From Mesorhizobium sp. B2-7-1 (GTDB lineage: Bacteria > Pseudomonadota > Alphaproteobacteria > Rhizobiales > Rhizobiaceae), in assembly GCF_006440735.1 (NCBI RefSeq), contig NZ_VFUA01000011.1, positions 40,313 to 104,312 of the forward strand: a stretch of DNA of 64,000 bases, given 5' to 3'. The first letter of the stretch is position 1. Every line of letters begins with the position of its first letter. The notes under the pieces were generated by a model. It saw only the letters and a program-made list of their open reading frames with translations. It did no database searches and was not told where the DNA came from. Positions 19,716 through 30,157 of this stretch are shown one piece after another. The translations under genes were made by a program, and so were the position numbers.

Positions 19716-21119
19716 TCAGCACTCAACCACGTTCACGGCCAGGCCGCCGAGGCTGGTTTCCTTGTATTTTTCGTTCATGTCGAGGCCGGTCTGGCGCATG
19801 GTTTCGATCGCGGCATCGAGCGGCACGAAATGCGTGCCGTCGCCCTTGATGGCCAAGGACGCGGCGGTCACGGCCTTCACCGCGCCAAGCGCATTGCGCT
19901 CTATGCAGGGCACCTGCACCAGGCCGCCGACCGGATCGCAGGTCATGCCGAGATGATGTTCCAGCGCGATCTCGGCGGCGTTCTCTACCTGCTCGGGCGT
20001 GCCGCCCATCACGGCGCACAGGCCGGCCGCGGCCATTGCCGAAGCGGAACCCACTTCACCCTGGCAGCCGACCTCGGCGCCGGAGATCGAGGCGTTTGAC
20101 TTGATGATGCCGCCGACAGCAGCCGCCGACAGCAGGAAGTCGCGGATGCTCGGCTGGTCGGCCTCAGGATGGAAGTGCAGCCAGTAGCGCAGCACCGCGG
20201 GCAGCGTGCCGGCGGCGCCATTGGTGGGCGCCGTCACCACGCGCCCGCCGGCGGCGTTCTCTTCGTTGACCGCCATGGCGTAGATCGACAGCCAGTCATT
20301 GGCGAGCAAGGGATTGGGCCGGTTCTGTTGCCACTGCTCCTGCAGCTTGTCGTGCAGTTGCCGCGCGCGGCGGCGCACCTTCAGCCCGCCCGGCATGATG
20401 CCGTCCTGCGACAGGCCGCGATCGATGCAGCCTTTCATCGCGCCCCAGATCGCGTCCAAGCCTGCATCGAGCTCCTCGCGCGACATGTGCTTTTCCTCGT
20501 TGGCGCGCTTCATCTCGGCGATGGAAAGCCCGCTCTTTGCCGCCATCGCCAGCATCTCGACGGCATTCTTGAACGGGTACGGAACCTTCTTGCCCTCGGT
20601 CGTCACCGAGCCCTTGGCCTTCATGCGCTGCAACTCTTCCTCGGAAACGACGAAGCCGCCGCCGATCGAATAATAGATGCGCTTGAGCAAAAGCCGGTCG
20701 GAGTTGTCATAGGCGTAGAAGGCCATTCCGTTGGCGTGGCCGGTGAGCGGCGTCTTGCGGTCGAGCGCCAGGTCTTTCGCCGGATCGAAGCGATAGGATG
20801 GATGCCCGGGAGGCGAAATGCGCTTGTCGGCTGCGATGCGAGCGACGATGCCGTCGGCCTCGTCCGGATCGACCGTCTGCGGCGTCTGGCCTGCCAGGCC
20901 AAGAATCACGGCGCGGTCGGAGCCATGGCCGATGCCGGTATAGGCGAGCGAACCATGCAGGCTGGCGCCGATGCGGTCGACTTTCACGCCCGCGGGCCGC
21001 GGCCAGTCGCCGGCCAGGATCTCGTCGAGGAACCGGCGCGCGGCCGTCATCGGCCCCATCGTGTGGGAGCTCGACGGGCCGATGCCGATCTTGAACAGGT
21101 CGAAAACCGAAAGGAACAC
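19716..21119 (-). CDS. sdaA: L-serine ammonia-lyase (serine deaminase), iron-sulfur type
   Basis: Converts L-serine to pyruvate and ammonia in the cytoplasm using a [4Fe-4S] cluster. 467 residues, the full length for the single-chain form: N-terminal beta domain ([20 protein letters not shown]) and C-terminal alpha domain with cluster cysteines in [27 protein letters not shown]. The C-terminus ends in Cys (NVVEC), which in related enzymes acts as a tail-in ligand to the cluster. Transcribed alone; the upstream gap faces the DUF599 gene. Confidence 0.96.
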   Translation of the reverse strand: MFLSVFDLFKIGIGPSSSHTMGPMTAARRFLDEILAGDWPRPAGVKVDRIGASLHGSLAYTGIGHGSDRAVILGLAGQTPQTVDPDEADGIVARIAADKRISPPGHPSYRFDPAKDLALDRKTPLTGHANGMAFYAYDNSDRLLLKRIYYSIGGGFVVSEEELQRMKAKGSVTTEGKKVPYPFKNAVEMLAMAAKSGLSIAEMKRANEEKHMSREELDAGLDAIWGAMKGCIDRGLSQDGIMPGGLKVRRRARQLHDKLQEQWQQNRPNPLLANDWLSIYAMAVNEENAAGGRVVTAPTNGAAGTLPAVLRYWLHFHPEADQPSIRDFLLSAAAVGGIIKSNASISGAEVGCQGEVGSASAMAAAGLCAVMGGTPEQVENAAEIALEHHLGMTCDPVGGLVQVPCIERNALGAVKAVTAASLAIKGDGTHFVPLDAAIETMRQTGLDMNEKYKETSLGGLAVNVVEC

Positions 21120-21299
21120 GGGGCCGTTGTCTCCTGGGAACCGATCAAGACTTACATATAGGAATTCCCGGGATGTTTCCGCTGTTTTGCAAATCGCGGC
21201 GCGGCGGCTGCCGACCTTGTTTGCTCCGCCAGCGACATCATCCCGCCGAGAGCTCGGGTGCCCGTCGAAGCGCCGGCCCGGCCCGTGTTACAAGAGCGC

Positions 21300-22019
21300 A
21301 TGGGCGACTCACTCCACCTTTCAGCGGCAGATCTGGCGGCTTTGACCTTCTTCCTGGTCGTCTGGGTGCTGCATACGCTCGCCTCCGACGGCAGGCTGAT
21401 CAGCCGCGTCTCCCTGACGACGGCGATGAACGCCCAGCGCGAAGCCTGGATGCGCAACATGGCCGAACGCGAAATCCGCATCGTCGACACCGCGATCATG
21501 AACGGCCTGCAGCAAGGCACGGCGTTCTTCGCCTCGAGCTCGCTGATCGCGCTCGGCGGCTGTTTTGCCCTGCTCGGCGCCTCCGACCGCGTGCTTCAGG
21601 TTCTGGCAGAACTGCCCCTCGGCGCGGCTTCGCCGCGCGAAGCCTTTCAGACCAAGGTGTTCGGCCTGGTGCTGATTCTCGCCTTTGCCTTCTTCAAATT
21701 CGGCTGGGCCTACCGGCTGTTCAACTACTGCTCGATCCTGATCGGCGCGGTGCCGACCCCGCATGGCCCAGCCTCGCGCAACCCGGTCAGCGAAACGGCG
21801 GTATGGCGGGCGACGCGCATGAACGTGCTTGCCGGCAAGCACTTCAACTCCGGCCTGCGCGCCGTCTTCTTCTCGATCGGCTATCTCGGCTGGTTCGTCG
21901 ATCCGATCGTCTTCGTGATGTCGACGCTGGTGCTTCTGGCGGTGCTCGTGCGCCGCCAGTTCTTCTCCGCGGCCCGGCAAGCCGTCCTCGGTCAGCCGCC
22001 CGGTCCGGGGAAGAACTGA
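21300..22019 (+). CDS. DUF599 family integral membrane protein
   Basis: 239 residues from the ATG at 21300. Four or so membrane segments are seen: about 10-28, 70-92, 118-140 and 195-222. The cytoplasmic stretch MNAQREAWMRNMAEREIRI and the block RVSLTTA are typical of DUF599. Function is unknown. The last 28 bp overlap the convergent YdcF-like gene. Confidence 0.85.
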   Translation: MGDSLHLSAADLAALTFFLVVWVLHTLASDGRLISRVSLTTAMNAQREAWMRNMAEREIRIVDTAIMNGLQQGTAFFASSSLIALGGCFALLGASDRVLQVLAELPLGAASPREAFQTKVFGLVLILAFAFFKFGWAYRLFNYCSILIGAVPTPHGPASRNPVSETAVWRATRMNVLAGKHFNSGLRAVFFSIGYLGWFVDPIVFVMSTLVLLAVLVRRQFFSAARQAVLGQPPGPGKN

Positions 22020-22789
22020 TCGATCTTGCCGGAGAGCCGGTAGGCGAAAAGGCCGATCCACTCGCGCACCGCAATGGTGGTCGCCTGCACCGAATCGACC
22101 GGATTGTCGCGGTAGAAACCGACGCCTTCCTTGCCCGAGGTGCGATAATCGACCGGCCACGGAATGGTCGGAAAGCCCGCCTTGTCGAACAGCGCCTTGG
22201 CGCGCGGCATGTGGAAAGCCGACGTGACCAGCAGCCAGGTCTCGCCCGGTTTCGGCTCAACCAGTTTTCGCGAGAAGGCAGCGTTCTCGTAAGTATTGCG
22301 CGATTTGTCCTCGAGGATCAGGCGATCGGCCGAAACGCCGAGCGCCCCAAGCAGCCGCGGCGCGGTATCGGCGTCGCCCTCGCCGTCGAGGAAAAGCGAG
22401 CCGTTGCCGCCGGACACGACGATCTTCGCCTGGGGAAAGCGCCTCGCCAGGATCGCTGTCTCGACCATGCGGTCGCCGCCGCTGTTCAATTCATAGCCGC
22501 CGCGGGCGAGATTGATGGCGCCCTCGAAGCCGCCACCAAGCACGACGATGCCGTCGACCTTTTGCGGCAATGGCGGCTTGGGGAAGCGTTCTTCCAGTGG
22601 GTTGAGCATCATCGCGCCGACCGACGTCCAGGCCGAAAGAACCAGGATGGCGACGCCGAGCACGCCGCCCGCCGCCGCCAGCCGCCGGCGTCCGAACAGC
22701 GCCGCCAGCAAGCCGGCGAGCAACAGGAAGATGGCCAGGTTCACCGGCTGGACGAAGAACCAGAATATCTTGGAGAGGTGGTAGAACAT
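21992..22789 (-). CDS. YdcF/SanA-like DUF218 membrane protein
   Basis: 265 residues. Two N-terminal membrane helices (about 12-32 and 38-58) anchor a periplasmic DUF218 domain: DGIVVLGGG, KIVVSGGNGS, SRNTYENA and LLVTSAFHMPRA. Family members such as SanA and ElyC affect envelope integrity. Convergent 28-bp overlap with the DUF599 gene. It follows gatA by 30 bp in the same direction. Confidence 0.88.
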   Translation of the reverse strand: MFYHLSKIFWFFVQPVNLAIFLLLAGLLAALFGRRRLAAAGGVLGVAILVLSAWTSVGAMMLNPLEERFPKPPLPQKVDGIVVLGGGFEGAINLARGGYELNSGGDRMVETAILARRFPQAKIVVSGGNGSLFLDGEGDADTAPRLLGALGVSADRLILEDKSRNTYENAAFSRKLVEPKPGETWLLVTSAFHMPRAKALFDKAGFPTIPWPVDYRTSGKEGVGFYRDNPVDSVQATTIAVREWIGLFAYRLSGKIDQFFPGPGG

Positions 22790-22819
22790 GCATCGCCCCT
22801 TGTCAGATGAGGGACGACG

Positions 22820-24385
22820 CTACCACCACTTTTCAGGCTGAAATTTGCCCGCGGCCTTTTCGATGACATGCGCCGTCTGGAACAGCGTCTCCTCGTCGAA
22901 CGGGCGGCCGATCAGCTGCAGGCCGAGCGGTAGGCCTTTGCCGTCCAGGCCGGCCGGCACCGAGATGCCGGGAAGACCCGCCATGTTCACCGTCACGGTG
23001 AAGATGTCGTTGAGGTACATCTTGACCGGATCGGAAGCCATGTCCTCGTCGGCGACGCCGAAGGCGGCCGACGGGGTTGCGGGCGTCAGGATGACGTCGA
23101 CGCCGGCGGCAAAGACGTTTTCGAAGTCGCGCTTGATCAGCGTGCGCACCTTCTGCGCCTGCAGATAGTAGGCGTCGTAATAGCCGGCCGACAGCACGTA
23201 GGTGCCGATCATGATGCGGCGCTTGACCTCGCGACCGAAGCCGGCGGCGCGAGTCTTCTCATACATCTCGATGATGTCCTTGCCGGGCACGCGCAGGCCA
23301 TAGCGGACGCCGTCGTAGCGGGCGAGGTTGGACGACGCCTCGGCGGGCGCCACGATATAGTAGGCCGGCAAGGCATATTTGGTGTGCGGCAGGGAGATAT
23401 CGACGATCTCGGCGCCGGCGTCCTTCAGCCAGGCGATGCCCTGCTGCCAGAGCGCCTCGATGTCTTCCGGCATGCCGTCGACGCGATATTCCTTCGGAAT
23501 GCCGACCTTCATGCCCTTGATCGGCTTGCCGATCGCCGCCTCATAGTCCGGCACCGGACGGTCGACCGAGGTCGTGTCCTTCGGGTCGACCGAGGCCATC
23601 GACTTCAACAGGATCGCTGCGTCGCGCACGTCGCGCGCGATCGGTCCGGCCTGGTCGAGCGAGGAAGCAAAGGCGACGATGCCCCAGCGCGAGCAGCGCC
23701 CGTAAGTCGGCTTGATGCCGACCGTGCCGGTGAAGGCGGCGGGCTGGCGGATCGAGCCGCCGGTGTCGGTCGCGGTTGCGCCGGCGCACAGGAAAGCGGC
23801 CACGGATGACGCCGAACCGCCTGACGAGCCGCCAGGCACCAGCTGCATGTTGTCATAGGTGCGGCTCTGCTCGACGCCGCCGGGCACGACAAAGCCGCCG
23901 CCGCCGTCATGGATGGTCGGCTTGACCGTGGTCTGCAGGCGCGAGCGGCGCCACGGATTGATGACCGGGCCGTAATAGGAGGTCTCGTTCGACGAGCCCA
24001 TGGCGAACTCGTCCATGTTGAGCTTGCCGAGCATGACGGCGCCGTCGGCCCACAGATTGCTGGTCACTGTCGACTCGTAGCGCGGCTTGAAGCCGTCCAG
24101 CACATGGCTGCAAGCCTGGGTGTGGATGCCTTCGGTGGCGAACAGGTCCTTGATCCCCAGCGGAATGCCTTCCAGCGCGCCGCCATCGCCCTTGGCGAGC
24201 CTGGCATCGGAAGCCTTGGCCATGCCGCGCGCCTTGTCGGCGGTGACGGTCACATAGGCATTGAGCAAGGGATTGGCGCTCTCGATCGCCGAGAGGTAGG
24301 CCTCGGTGATCTCGGCCGCGGTGATCTCCTTGCCGCGCAGCTTGGCGCGGGCCTCGGAAATGGTGAGATGTGTGAGATCGCTCAT
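22820..24385 (-). CDS. gatA: Asp-tRNA(Asn)/Glu-tRNA(Gln) amidotransferase subunit A, with an internal insertion
   Basis: Amidase subunit that releases ammonia from glutamine for tRNA-bound Glu or Asp. 521 residues from the ATG at 24385, longer than the usual ~485. The Ser-cisSer-Lys triad is visible: Lys in GIPLGIKD (residue 79) and Ser in [11 protein letters not shown]. Between NPWRR and [10 protein letters not shown] there are about 30 extra residues (about 148-178, including [14 protein letters not shown]), coded by about 23846-23950. Its ATG overlaps the GNAT stop by one base (TGATG), so gatC-GNAT-gatA is one unit. Confidence 0.95.
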   Translation of the reverse strand: MSDLTHLTISEARAKLRGKEITAAEITEAYLSAIESANPLLNAYVTVTADKARGMAKASDARLAKGDGGALEGIPLGIKDLFATEGIHTQACSHVLDGFKPRYESTVTSNLWADGAVMLGKLNMDEFAMGSSNETSYYGPVINPWRRSRLQTTVKPTIHDGGGGFVVPGGVEQSRTYDNMQLVPGGSSGGSASSVAAFLCAGATATDTGGSIRQPAAFTGTVGIKPTYGRCSRWGIVAFASSLDQAGPIARDVRDAAILLKSMASVDPKDTTSVDRPVPDYEAAIGKPIKGMKVGIPKEYRVDGMPEDIEALWQQGIAWLKDAGAEIVDISLPHTKYALPAYYIVAPAEASSNLARYDGVRYGLRVPGKDIIEMYEKTRAAGFGREVKRRIMIGTYVLSAGYYDAYYLQAQKVRTLIKRDFENVFAAGVDVILTPATPSAAFGVADEDMASDPVKMYLNDIFTVTVNMAGLPGISVPAGLDGKGLPLGLQLIGRPFDEETLFQTAHVIEKAAGKFQPEKWW

Positions 24386-24843
24386 CAGGCAAGGCTCTTT
24401 TCGTAAAACACCGACCATTCGGAGTCGGGATAATCCAGCACCGGTCCGCAACGCGAGAATCCGGCGCGCTCATAGACGGTCCAGGCGGCGGGGTGCCGAT
24501 CGCCGGTTTCAAGGACAAGACGCATCAGTCCCTCCTGCCGGGCGAGCGCCTCGACCCGTTCGACGATCTCGGCGCCGATCTTGCGGCCGCGATGCGAAGG
24601 TCGCGTATACATGCGCTTGACCTCGCCGACCGCATCGTCATGGCGCTTGAGCGCGCCGCAGCCGACGGCAAGGCCGTTGTCGCGGGCGATGAACACCGTC
24701 GTATCCTTGCCCGCCATCTGCTCGACGCTGAGATGATAGCAGTGCTCGGGCGGCGTCAGCTCGAGCAGCGCGGCATTGAGTTCGGCGACCAGCGCGCGCA
24801 CGTCGTCCTGCAAAGGCGTTTCGACGACGATCTCGACAGCCAC
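24385..24843 (-). CDS. GNAT-family N-acetyltransferase
   Basis: 152 residues from a GTG at 24843. The acetyl-CoA loop is in [20 protein letters not shown] (motif A) and the C-terminal block [20 protein letters not shown]. Substrate is unknown. It lies between gatC (3 bp) and gatA (1-base overlap), so it is cotranscribed with the amidotransferase subunits. Confidence 0.88.
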   Translation of the reverse strand: MAVEIVVETPLQDDVRALVAELNAALLELTPPEHCYHLSVEQMAGKDTTVFIARDNGLAVGCGALKRHDDAVGEVKRMYTRPSHRGRKIGAEIVERVEALARQEGLMRLVLETGDRHPAAWTVYERAGFSRCGPVLDYPDSEWSVFYEKSLA

Positions 24844-24846
24844 GGC

Positions 24847-25134
24847 CTACTCCACCACCTTCGGAACGAGGAAGAAATTCTCTTCCGTCGCCGGCGCGTT
24901 GGCTACGATGTCGGCGGCCTTGTTGCCGTCGGTAACGGCATCCTGGCGCTTCTTCATCTCCATCGGCGTGACCGAGGTCATCGGCTCGACGCCCGCGACA
25001 TCGACCTCGTTCAGCTGCTCGACGAAGCCGAGGATGGCGTTCAATTCGCCGGTCATGCGCTCGGCGTCCTCCTCGCTCACCGCGATACGGGCAAGGTGCG
25101 CGACGCGCTTCACGGTTCGGAGATCAACGGACAT
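24847..25134 (-). CDS. gatC: Asp-tRNA(Asn)/Glu-tRNA(Gln) amidotransferase subunit C
   Basis: 95-residue belt subunit that holds GatA and GatB together. Typical start [20 protein letters not shown] and the central [22 protein letters not shown]. First gene of the gatC-GNAT-gatA unit. gatB is not in the window. Confidence 0.95.
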   Translation of the reverse strand: MSVDLRTVKRVAHLARIAVSEEDAERMTGELNAILGFVEQLNEVDVAGVEPMTSVTPMEMKKRQDAVTDGNKAADIVANAPATEENFFLVPKVVE

Positions 25135-25231
25135 GTCTTATCGCCTCGGGAAAACCAGTGCGGGCTATAGCGGCGCGGCGCGGCGCGCGCAACATATCGG
25201 GCAACATTTGACGCCCCAGCCAAGTTGCACG

Positions 25232-25801
25232 TTACTGGAAAGCGTAACCCAAGTGCTTGCGGCTTTGCGCCGAAATAGCGTCCGTGACCGCTTTTCGGTT
25301 GTCGGGGCTATCTTCAAGGATCATTGCTAACGCACAGGGTTGTTGAACAAGCTGAACAAATGGCATTCCGTGGCGATCGATGGCGGCGCGTAGACCAACG
25401 ATCACATTTTCCGGCCCTTTCCATTGCTCCGACATGGCAAATGTCGAGTGGACCCAATTGGCCTCCCAGTTGTCCAGTCGTGGAGAGCCGAAAATCGTTT
25501 CTACAACCTCGAACTTGATCCGAATGCTATCGGCGGAGCGATCCGATAGCTTGTCCGCCAGTTGCCGATAACCACTCTTGCTCGTAGCCTCGCGAAACTT
25601 GCGCCGCCGCTCCTGGAGTTCCGAGTCGAATACCGGTTTGTAGGATATTATTCTGGCGCGGACGACGATTTGTGCATTGCTGAAATAACTCAGATCTTGC
25701 TCGTGAAGAGTTGCGCAGGCCGTTGCTTTTCCAGACAGCGAAAAAAGGCTTAAAAAACCCATCCAAGCAAGCACGGCGTTCAACTTCAAGGCCCTATTCA
25801 C
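25232..25801 (-). CDS. Hypothetical exported protein
   Basis: 189 residues from a GTG at 25801. A signal peptide is likely (hydrophobic 8-24, cleavage near GKATAC). Two cysteines follow in the mature part: one at its start and one in VQQPCALAM. No domain recognised. The region is more A+T-rich than neighbours and stands alone between gatC and the UPF0173 gene, so recent acquisition is possible. Confidence 0.6.
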   Translation of the reverse strand: MNRALKLNAVLAWMGFLSLFSLSGKATACATLHEQDLSYFSNAQIVVRARIISYKPVFDSELQERRRKFREATSKSGYRQLADKLSDRSADSIRIKFEVVETIFGSPRLDNWEANWVHSTFAMSEQWKGPENVIVGLRAAIDRHGMPFVQLVQQPCALAMILEDSPDNRKAVTDAISAQSRKHLGYAFQ

Positions 25802-25968
25802 GTCGCTCTCCCTACCGTCCCAGCCTTGAGACGATCGTCAACGATCATGGCAAATTGACGCCCTCGCAAAGATAGTACTGCCGCTGTTGCCGACCTACTC
25901 GCCTTCCGTCGGCCCCGGAGCGGGTCGATTTGCGGCGAGTTCAATTTGCGCGAATGACAGCTGCTGGC

Positions 25969-26676
25969 CTAGACAGATATCGCCTTGCCGATTTCCGGCA
26001 GCGCCACCTTGACGCCCGAGCCTTCCATGCCGGTGACGAACTTTTCGGCGGTCTGGTCGATCATCGAGAAGGTGCCGAAATGACAGGGAACGACGGTATC
26101 GAAGCCGAAGAAGCGGCGGCAGGCAAGGGCCGCCACCGCGCCGCCCATGGTGAAGCGGTCGCCGATCGGCACGATGCCGATCTTCGGCTCGTGCAGCTCG
26201 TTGATCAGGCCCATGTCGGAGAAGATGTCGGTGTCGCCCATGTGGTAGAGCGTCTTGTCTTCAGGAAAATGCAGGACGAGCCCGCCCGGATTGCCGAGAT
26301 AAGTGTTCGTGCCGCTTTCGCCGCCGAAAGACGACGAGTGCAGCGCCTGAACGAACGTGGTGGTGAAAGGACCGCAATCTACGGTGCCGCCGATATTGCC
26401 CGGATTGATCTTGTCGCCGCTGACGCCCTGGCCGACGAGAAACATGCAGATCTCGAAATTGGCGACCAGCATGGCGCCGCTTTTCTTCAGCACTTCGACC
26501 GCGCCGCTGAGATGGTCGTTATGGCCATGGGTCAGGAGCACATGGGTCACCCCTTCAGCCGGTCCTTCCCAGCCACCTGTCCAGGACGGATTGCCGACCA
26601 GATAAGGGTCGATGAGGATGGTGGCGTCCTTGGTCTCGACGCGGAATGCCGAATGTCCGTACCAGGTCAGTTTCAT
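25969..26676 (-). CDS. UPF0173 metal-dependent hydrolase (metallo-beta-lactamase fold)
   Basis: 235 residues. The metal motif [10 protein letters not shown] (HxHxDH, about 49-58) and later [12 protein letters not shown] and VPCHFGTF give the full ligand set. The start [15 protein letters not shown] is the family signature. Physiological substrate is unknown. Divergent from ruvX, with about 117 bp between starts. Confidence 0.92.
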   Translation of the reverse strand: MKLTWYGHSAFRVETKDATILIDPYLVGNPSWTGGWEGPAEGVTHVLLTHGHNDHLSGAVEVLKKSGAMLVANFEICMFLVGQGVSGDKINPGNIGGTVDCGPFTTTFVQALHSSSFGGESGTNTYLGNPGGLVLHFPEDKTLYHMGDTDIFSDMGLINELHEPKIGIVPIGDRFTMGGAVAALACRRFFGFDTVVPCHFGTFSMIDQTAEKFVTGMEGSGVKVALPEIGKAISV

Positions 26677-26793
26677 GAATGCTTCCTCGATTTTTCCGTT
26701 GCCGGAAGATAGAACGCTGGCGGCAAATTGAAAGTAGCGCGACGCTCCCTCTCGTCAAAAGGATGTGTGTCGCCCGAATGTCAGGAAAACCCG

Positions 26794-27276
26794 TTGGGCA
26801 TTATTTCAATCGAGGAACTGCCGGGGCGGCTTGCCGGCGGCAAGACGCTCGCCGGGCTCGATCTCGGCGACAAGACGATCGGTGTGGCGGTCTCAGATCG
26901 TGGGCTGTCCTTCGCCCATCCGCGCCCGGTCATCCTGCGCAAGAAGTTTTCGCTCGATGCCGCCCAACTGCTCGCTCAGCTCGAGAAGGACAATGTCGGC
27001 GCCTTCGTGCTCGGCCTGCCTGTCAACATGGACGGCTCGGAAGGGCCCCGTGCGCAAAAATCGCGCGCCTTCGTCCGCAACATGGCGCCGCTTTGCGACC
27101 TGCCCTTCGTGCTGTGGGACGAGCGGCTGTCGACTGTCGCCGCCGAACGAACACTGATCGAGATGGATTTCTCGCGCAAGAAGCGCGCCGGCAAGATCGA
27201 TTCGGCGGCCGCCGCCTTTATTCTGCAGGGAGCGTTGGACCGGCTTCAGTCGCTCCGGCAAGACGGTCTTCGCTGA
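26794..27276 (+). CDS. ruvX: Putative pre-16S rRNA nuclease YqgF/RuvX
   Basis: RNase H-fold nuclease linked to 16S rRNA 5' maturation and once proposed as a Holliday-junction resolvase. 160 residues from the TTG at 26794, which has AGGAAA seven bases upstream; longer frames start at TTG 26728 or GTG 26767. First catalytic Asp in [17 protein letters not shown], next [13 protein letters not shown], and the terminal Asp in [11 protein letters not shown]. The 3' end overlaps the convergent DUF6105 gene by 59 bp. Confidence 0.9.
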   Translation: MGIISIEELPGRLAGGKTLAGLDLGDKTIGVAVSDRGLSFAHPRPVILRKKFSLDAAQLLAQLEKDNVGAFVLGLPVNMDGSEGPRAQKSRAFVRNMAPLCDLPFVLWDERLSTVAAERTLIEMDFSRKKRAGKIDSAAAAFILQGALDRLQSLRQDGLR

Positions 27277-27559
27277 TATTGCCCTGCCGGCGCTGCCTGA
27301 TCCATTCGGCGATGTTGCGCCGGCGCCGGAACGCCCAAAGACCCATGAGCAGGAAAAAGTCGAAAACGCAGGTCCGCGCCACCATGCCCGGAATGATGGC
27401 CGGATCGACGCCGAGCATCTGGCCATAGAGCTGGAAAGCGAAATCGTGCACCTGCCGGCTCAGCATCGCGTAGCCGAAATTCATGTCGTTGGCCGATAGG
27501 AAGAACCATCCCCAGAAGATGGCCATCGGAGCAGCCCAGAGTGTGAATATCGTGCGCAT
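27218..27559 (-). CDS. DUF6105-like small membrane protein
   Basis: 113 residues with two membrane segments (about 5-23 and 60-78) followed by a basic [16 protein letters not shown] stretch. The N-terminus [20 protein letters not shown] and the [14 protein letters not shown] block resemble a small rhizobial membrane family of unknown function. It starts on the last base of the previous gene's stop (TGATG) and ends inside ruvX on the other strand. Confidence 0.75.
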   Translation of the reverse strand: MRTIFTLWAAPMAIFWGWFFLSANDMNFGYAMLSRQVHDFAFQLYGQMLGVDPAIIPGMVARTCVFDFFLLMGLWAFRRRRNIAEWIRQRRQGNISEDRLAGATEAGPTLPAE

Positions 27560-28152
27560 CAGCGCCTGCCTCCAGGCTTGTTTTCCGGGCGGCCGGATAT
27601 ACGGGAAAGCAACGAGCTGTGCGCAGCCCCCATCGCCATGCGCGAGGCGGCACGAACATCGCCCTGGGGCAAATGCATTGCGGCGGCAAAGGCGGAGCGG
27701 CGTTCGGCCGTCACTGCGACATATGAGGCAAGCAGTGCCGTCATCTGAATGCCGACGATCACGAACAGACCGTCGATGCCTTGCGCCACGCCGCCGATGA
27801 GAATCAGTGAAAGCAGGGACGATGCGAAGATGAAAGCGACCCGCGCCACGCTCTCACCCGCGTCCGGCCTAGCCGCGCCGTTGAGCAGCGTTTCGACAAA
27901 GGCCCAGCAGAACAACACCGCGACGGTCAAAAGCGCGATCGAAAGCGGCGCGACCACGGCGGCGTTCTCAAACTGCGGAAACCGGCTGCCCTGGACAGAG
28001 AGGCCAAGCACGCCAAGGGCCGCCACTATGCCGCGGCTGCCGTCCATGCAGACGTAGGCAAGCAGGGCGAAAACCGCCGCCCAATGCAAGGCCAGAACTG
28101 AGCTCAACACGTGCCGCATGCGCTTCCCGCTGGCGGAGCCCGGGGAGGTCAT
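27559..28152 (-). CDS. Hypothetical four-helix membrane protein
   Basis: 197 residues from the ATG at 28152 (MTSPGSAS), chosen over the open frame to 28197 because GGGGAGG-like purines are not available further up. Four membrane segments at about 20-40, 60-80, 98-120 and 125-145. Not recognised. Coupled to the DUF6105-like gene by TGATG. Confidence 0.65.
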   Translation of the reverse strand: MTSPGSASGKRMRHVLSSVLALHWAAVFALLAYVCMDGSRGIVAALGVLGLSVQGSRFPQFENAAVVAPLSIALLTVAVLFCWAFVETLLNGAARPDAGESVARVAFIFASSLLSLILIGGVAQGIDGLFVIVGIQMTALLASYVAVTAERRSAFAAAMHLPQGDVRAASRMAMGAAHSSLLSRISGRPENKPGGRR

Positions 28153-28263
28153 GGTTAACCGTTCCCTACTCCAGCAAGCGGAGATTGGGCTTTGCAACGG
28201 TTCGCTGCAATGGAAACCATTTGTTAAGGTTAACGGCTATCCACAGGTCGGCGATCCGCCCTG

Positions 28264-28311
28264 GAGCATGACGCCCAAAGTGTGAACCCGTTTTCGGGTG
28301 GCATCATGCTC
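28264..28311. repeat. Intergenic palindromic repeat (GAGCATGA type)
   Basis: GAGCATGACGCC at the left and GGCATCATGCTC at the right form an imperfect 12-bp stem with an inner AACCCG/CGGGTT-type stem. It resembles rhizobial intergenic mosaic elements. It lies 17 bp past the aidB-like stop, where it could act as an mRNA 3' end. Confidence 0.7.
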
Positions 28312-28328
28312 TTTGATTTGAAGTCGGA

Positions 28329-29957
28329 TCAGGTCACCGGCGGATAGAGCGTATCGATGATCATGCGCGCGTCGTGCCGCGAATCGAGCATTCCGTAGGT
28401 GGTGCGCCACTGGCCGCCCAGCCGCGTTTCGACGAAGGCATCGGCAATCCGCCCTGCTCCCAGCCGGCGAAGCTCCGCCGCCGCGGCCGAAAGCGCGAGT
28501 TGTTCGGTAAGCAGGCGCGCCGAGCCCTGGTCGGTCGAAGCCACCTGCATGGCTGCCTTTAGCACCCCGATGGTCCCGCGGCCACCGGTGCCTAGGTCAC
28601 CGTCGATGCCGGCCAGCACTTCGTCGAACAGACCGGGCGCGCGGCCAAGCACGCGCAGCACGTCGAGCGCCATGACATTGCCCGAGCCTTCCCAGATCGC
28701 GTTGACCGGCGCCTCGCGGTAGTAGCGGGCCAGCGGCGCTTCCTCGACATAACCGTTGCCACCAAGGCATTCCATCGCCTCGTAAAGCAGCTGTGGCGCG
28801 ATCTTGCAGACCCAGTATTTGACGACAGGCGTCATGGCGCGGGCAAAGGCCGCCTCGCCACGGTCGCTTGCCGCTTCGTCGAAGGAGCGCGCCAGCCGGA
28901 ACGACAGCGCCGTGGCCGCGGCGACGTCGAGCGCCATATCGGCCAGAACCCGCTGCATCAGCGGCTGGTCGATCAGGTTGGAGCCGAACACCTGGCGGTG
29001 GCGCGTGTGGTGGATGGCCTCGGCGAGGCCCGCCCGCATCAGCGCCGACGAAGCGACAGCGCAGTCGAGCCGGGTCAGCGTCACCATGTCCATGATCGTC
29101 TTGACGCCTGCGCCCGGGTCGCCGACCATCTCGCCGATCGCGTTGACGAACTCCACCTCAGACGAGGCGTTCGAACGGTTGCCGAGCTTGTCCTTCAGCC
29201 GCTGGAAGCGGAAGCCGTTGCCGGAACCGTCGCCCAGGATGCGCGGCACGAGGAAGCAGGATAGTCCCTCCGGAGCCTGGCCGAGCACCAGGAAGGCGTC
29301 CGACATCGGCGCCGACATGAACCATTTGTGGCCCGTCAACCGATAGAACCCGCTTCCCGTGCGCTCCGCCCTGGTGGTGTTGGCGCGCACATCGGTGCCG
29401 CCCTGCTTCTCGGTCATGCCCATGCCGAGCGTCAGCCCGGTCTTCTGCACCGGCGGCTTCTGCGTCTGGTCGTATTTGCGCGTCGTCACGCGTGGCGCCC
29501 ATTCGCGGAAGAGCTTCGGGCTTGCCATCAGCGCCGCCAGCGAGGCGCTGGTCATGGTGATGGGGCAAAGATGTCCCGTCTCGAGCTCGGCGGTCAGGTA
29601 AAAGCGCGCCGCCCTCACCTGATGGCGGCGACCGATCTCGGCATCGCCGTTCTCCCACACCGAAGAATGCAGCCCGCCGGCGACCGAGCGGCGCATCAAG
29701 GCATGATAGGCCGGATGATATTCGACCAGGTCGAGGCGTCGGCCCTGACGGTCATGCGTCCGCAACTTCGGCGTGTCGGTGTTGGCGAGGCGGGCAAGCT
29801 CCTGCGCCTCCTGCGTCATCACGAAGCGGCCAAGCCCGTCGAGATCCTTGCGCACGGGATCGGAAAAACGCTCGGCAAGCTGGATGAGCAGGGGATCGCC
29901 CCGCCATGCATTGCCGCCCGTCAACGGCGGCGGCTGGTTGATCACCTCGTCGGTCAC
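28329..29957 (-). CDS. Acyl-CoA dehydrogenase family protein, AidB-like
   Basis: FAD-dependent acyl-CoA dehydrogenase superfamily member of the AidB branch, induced in E. coli by alkylation stress. About 542 residues from the GTG at 29957 (MTDEVINQPPPLTGGNAW), with AAGGA upstream; a TTG at 29987 adds ten residues. Signature blocks: LTLGMGMTEKQGGTDVRAN, YRLTGHKWFMSAPMSD, MECLGGNGYVEE and YREAPVNAIWEGSGNVMALD. Its enzymatic substrate is not settled in the family. Confidence 0.92.
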   Translation of the reverse strand: MTDEVINQPPPLTGGNAWRGDPLLIQLAERFSDPVRKDLDGLGRFVMTQEAQELARLANTDTPKLRTHDRQGRRLDLVEYHPAYHALMRRSVAGGLHSSVWENGDAEIGRRHQVRAARFYLTAELETGHLCPITMTSASLAALMASPKLFREWAPRVTTRKYDQTQKPPVQKTGLTLGMGMTEKQGGTDVRANTTRAERTGSGFYRLTGHKWFMSAPMSDAFLVLGQAPEGLSCFLVPRILGDGSGNGFRFQRLKDKLGNRSNASSEVEFVNAIGEMVGDPGAGVKTIMDMVTLTRLDCAVASSALMRAGLAEAIHHTRHRQVFGSNLIDQPLMQRVLADMALDVAAATALSFRLARSFDEAASDRGEAAFARAMTPVVKYWVCKIAPQLLYEAMECLGGNGYVEEAPLARYYREAPVNAIWEGSGNVMALDVLRVLGRAPGLFDEVLAGIDGDLGTGGRGTIGVLKAAMQVASTDQGSARLLTEQLALSAAAAELRRLGAGRIADAFVETRLGGQWRTTYGMLDSRHDARMIIDTLYPPVT

Positions 29958-30157
29958 GCCCAGTCCTTCAGTTGCCCAATCCTTCAATTGGCCGAGAGGT
30001 CCTTACCATTTTCAAGGCCGCGGCCGCGAATCCGAAGCCTCTGGGCCTTATAGCGCAAGCCATGGAAGGCGCGCGACGAAAATACCGGGGAGAACGCCCG
30101 CAATCCAAAGCTGGCGCTTGCGGCAGGCCGGACCGCGCCCTATAGCAGCGCCTTGAG

